In this document: in pieces, positions 42,307 to 43,931 of the stretch
Layout: every line of letters starts with the position of its first letter
Numbering within the stretch: the first letter of the stretch is position 1
Assembly: GCA_018826895.1 (NCBI GenBank)
Contig: JAHJYA010000114.1
Coordinates: 1 to 43,931, forward strand
Direction of reading: 5' to 3'
Length of the DNA stretch: 43,931 nucleotides
From: Gammaproteobacteria bacterium
GTDB taxonomy: Bacteria; Pseudomonadota; Gammaproteobacteria; Pseudomonadales; Pseudomonadaceae
Notes under the pieces: model-generated
Seen by the model: the letters and a program-made list of their open reading frames with translations, nothing else
What the model was told of the DNA's origin: nothing
Database searches by the model: none
Position numbers and translations under genes: made by a program

Positions 42307-43020
42307 ATGATGACAATGATCCAGCGGATTTGCTTCGCCATTTTTTGCCTGGCACTGCCAACCCCTTCGTTGTTGGCCGCCAACCTGGCGCCTGATGCAC
42401 TGCTGGAGAACCTCGCCGCCGAAGCGCCGGCACTGCAACGCAAGGTGCTCGGCCATGCCATCAGCGCCATGCGCTGCGCGATCAACAACGGCGCCCAGCC
42501 AGCAAAACGGCTGGCGGTCATCGACTTCTCCAAGCCTTCCAGCGAACGCCGCCTGTGGATCTTCGACCTGACCAGCCAGCGTCTGCTGCTGCACGACCTG
42601 GTCGCCCACGGCCAACAATCCGGCGAGAACTTCGCCACGCAGTTCTCCAACCGCGAAGGGAGCCATCAATCCAGCCTGGGGCTGTTTCGCACCCAGGAAA
42701 GCTATACCGGCAAGCATGGCTACTCGCTGCGCATGGACGGCCTGGAGCCCGGGATTAACGACCGCGCCCGGGAACGCGCCATCGTCATTCACCCAGCCGA
42801 TTACGTAGACCCGGCGTGGATCACCGCCCAGGGTCGTATCGGCCGCAGCCAGGGTTGCCCGGCCGTACGCCCGGAGGTTGCCCGCATGGTGGTGGACAGC
42901 CTCAAGGGCGGGCAATTCATGTTTTCCTACTACCCGGACCCACGCTGGCTGCAATCATCGCTGTATATCAATTGCCAGCCACGCCTGGTCGCCAGCCTGG
43001 TCTCCGCGCACGGCAGTTAG
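42307..43020 (+). CDS. L,D-transpeptidase catalytic domain protein (YkuD-like)
   Basis: A 237-residue secreted protein with signal peptide (MIQRICFAIFCLALPTPSLLA) and a single catalytic domain of the murein L,D-transpeptidase family. The active-site segment reads H162 (IVIHPADYVDP) to C184 (GRSQGCPAVRPE). Upstream, LWIFDLTSQRLLLHDLVAHG is the substrate-binding strand region and SHQSSLGLFRT the family turn. The start could be any of three closely spaced ATGs (42307, 42310, 42316); the ribosome site AGAGA is weak. It diverges from the YcbB-type gene, so the pair may share regulation. Whether it crosslinks or trims peptidoglycan cannot be decided from sequence. Confidence 0.85.
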   Translation: MMTMIQRICFAIFCLALPTPSLLAANLAPDALLENLAAEAPALQRKVLGHAISAMRCAINNGAQPAKRLAVIDFSKPSSERRLWIFDLTSQRLLLHDLVAHGQQSGENFATQFSNREGSHQSSLGLFRTQESYTGKHGYSLRMDGLEPGINDRARERAIVIHPADYVDPAWITAQGRIGRSQGCPAVRPEVARMVVDSLKGGQFMFSYYPDPRWLQSSLYINCQPRLVASLVSAHGS

Positions 43021-43194
43021 GGCGCGCAGGGCCTAACTCCGTAGGGTGGGCTGCGCGCACCGAAACCCGGCCATCCGCCTCCCCTCAAGCATTGTGCTGA
43101 TTTCGGCATCACCACCGAGCAAATCCCTCAAGCCGGGCAGGCCGCACGCGCGGCACTCTGTCAGCCACTCCAACGGTTTACAGGCGCAGCCCCT

Positions 43195-43931
43195 ATGAAA
43201 CGCATCGAGGTTATCGACTCCCACACCGGCGGTGAGCCGACCCGCCTGGTGATCAGCGGCTTTCCTGACCTGGGCAACGGCAGCATGACCGAGCGTCGGC
43301 AACACCTGGCCTACGCCCATGACGCCTGGCGTGCCGCCTGCATTCTCGAGCCACGCGGCAACGACGTGCTGGTCGGTGCCCTGCTCTGCGAGCCGGTCGA
43401 CCCCAGCGCCTGTGCCGGGGTGATCTTCTTCAATAACACCGGCTACCTCGGCATGTGTGGCCACGGCACCATCGGCCTGGTGGTCTCACTGGCGCACATG
43501 GGCCGCATCGGCGCCGGCGTGCACAAGATCGAAACCCCGGTGGGCACGGTCGAGGCGACCTTGCATGAAGATCGCTCGGTCAGCGTGCGCAACGTGCCGT
43601 CCTATCGTTACCGCAAGGCTGTCGAACTGCAGGTGCCGGGCTATGGCCCGGTGCTGGGCGATATCGCCTGGGGCGGCAACTGGTTCTTCCTGATCGCCGA
43701 CCACGGCCAACGCATCGCCGGCGACAATGTCGAGGCTCTCACCGCTTACACCTACGCGGTGCAGAAAGCGCTGGAGGAGCAAGGCATTCGCGGTGAGGAC
43801 GGCGGCCTGATCGACCATATCGAGCTGTTTGCAGAACATGAACAGCCGGGAGGCTCGCAGCCAAGCGTCGCGAGCGAAGAGGAGGCAAGGCGGGAGCTGG
43901 CGAAAAAGCGCAGTTTACTGGCTGTAAATGA
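43195..43931 (+). pseudogene. 4-hydroxyproline 2-epimerase/proline racemase-family gene, apparently interrupted
   Basis: The first 213 or so codons encode a proline racemase-family protein: [14 protein letters not shown] at the N terminus, [13 protein letters not shown] with the first catalytic cysteine C88, and WGGNWFFLI; the last family-like stretch is [12 protein letters not shown]. In relatives this is followed by a segment with the second catalytic cysteine (CPGKAYDRSPCGTGT). Here the frame instead reads a charged, unrelated tail ([15 protein letters not shown]) and stays open to the window edge. The gene would convert trans-4-hydroxyproline to its cis-D form for catabolism. As visible, the product lacks the second cysteine and should be inactive. 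Truncation by the window alone does not explain the change in sequence before the edge. Confidence 0.7.
43838..43931. mobile_element. Possible end of an unidentified insertion in the epimerase gene
   Basis: From about 43838 the sequence stops matching the proline racemase family and becomes purine-rich (GCGAGCGAAGAGGAGGCAAG, then a run AAAAAGCGCAG), reading to the last base. A mobile element end is the simplest reading, and a sequence ending inside a multi-copy element would also explain where the window stops. I see no transposase, and I cannot identify the element or its terminal repeat. Confidence 0.4.

Overview
The window looks like a chromosomal segment from a Pseudomonas or close relative. 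It is GC-rich, has REP/REPIN-type intergenic palindromes, sigma-54 promoters, an AauR/AauS-type regulatory pair, and two blocks whose order I remember from Pseudomonas genomes: LysR-aspA plus MocR-PaiB-GNAT, and pycB-pycA-pycR. I cannot assign a species. I see no rRNA, tRNA, CRISPR array, phage or plasmid genes.

Layout. 1-6873: sigma-54 promoter, a MITE-like element in the leader, the acidic amino acid ABC importer aatJQMP, then the AauS/AauR two-component system. 6870-10815 (minus): an HD-GYP response regulator and a large hybrid sensor kinase, overlapping as one unit. 10928-14890: LysR regulator, aspartase aspA and a GltP-type dicarboxylate/glutamate symporter. 15016-18342: MocR regulator diverging from a PaiB-like protein and two GNAT acetyltransferases. 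18347-22637: Xre regulator diverging from an AGCS symporter, asparaginase ansA, and a third GNAT that is a paralogue of the first. A second copy of the MITE, inverted relative to the first, sits on that GNAT's stop codon. 23146-29353: Lrp/AsnC regulator, then a TRAP transporter, TauE-like exporter and a gamma-glutamyltransferase-family enzyme behind a consensus sigma-54 promoter. 29490-31846 (minus): homocysteine methyltransferase-family gene, glutaminase glsA, RidA. 31959-33610: an ABC binding protein and permease with no ATPase gene. 33810-38548 (minus): SbtB-like PII protein, SbtA bicarbonate transporter, and the two pyruvate carboxylase subunits, with LysR regulator pycR diverging. 39735-43020: GntR regulator and two divergent L,D-transpeptidases. 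43195-end: a hydroxyproline epimerase gene whose family similarity stops abruptly about 95 bases before the window ends.

How it fits together. Much of the window concerns glutamate, aspartate and their amides: uptake (aatJQMP, GltP, AGCS), deamidation (AnsA, GlsA), aspartate cleavage (AspA), gamma-glutamyl hydrolysis (Ggt-like) and oxaloacetate supply (PycAB, probably fed bicarbonate by SbtA). The most notable points are the MITE pair (one inside the aat leader, one supplying a stop codon), the sigma-54-controlled TRAP/TauE/Ggt cluster with an upstream perfect palindrome, the bicarbonate transporter beside pyruvate carboxylase, and the apparently interrupted epimerase gene at the right edge.
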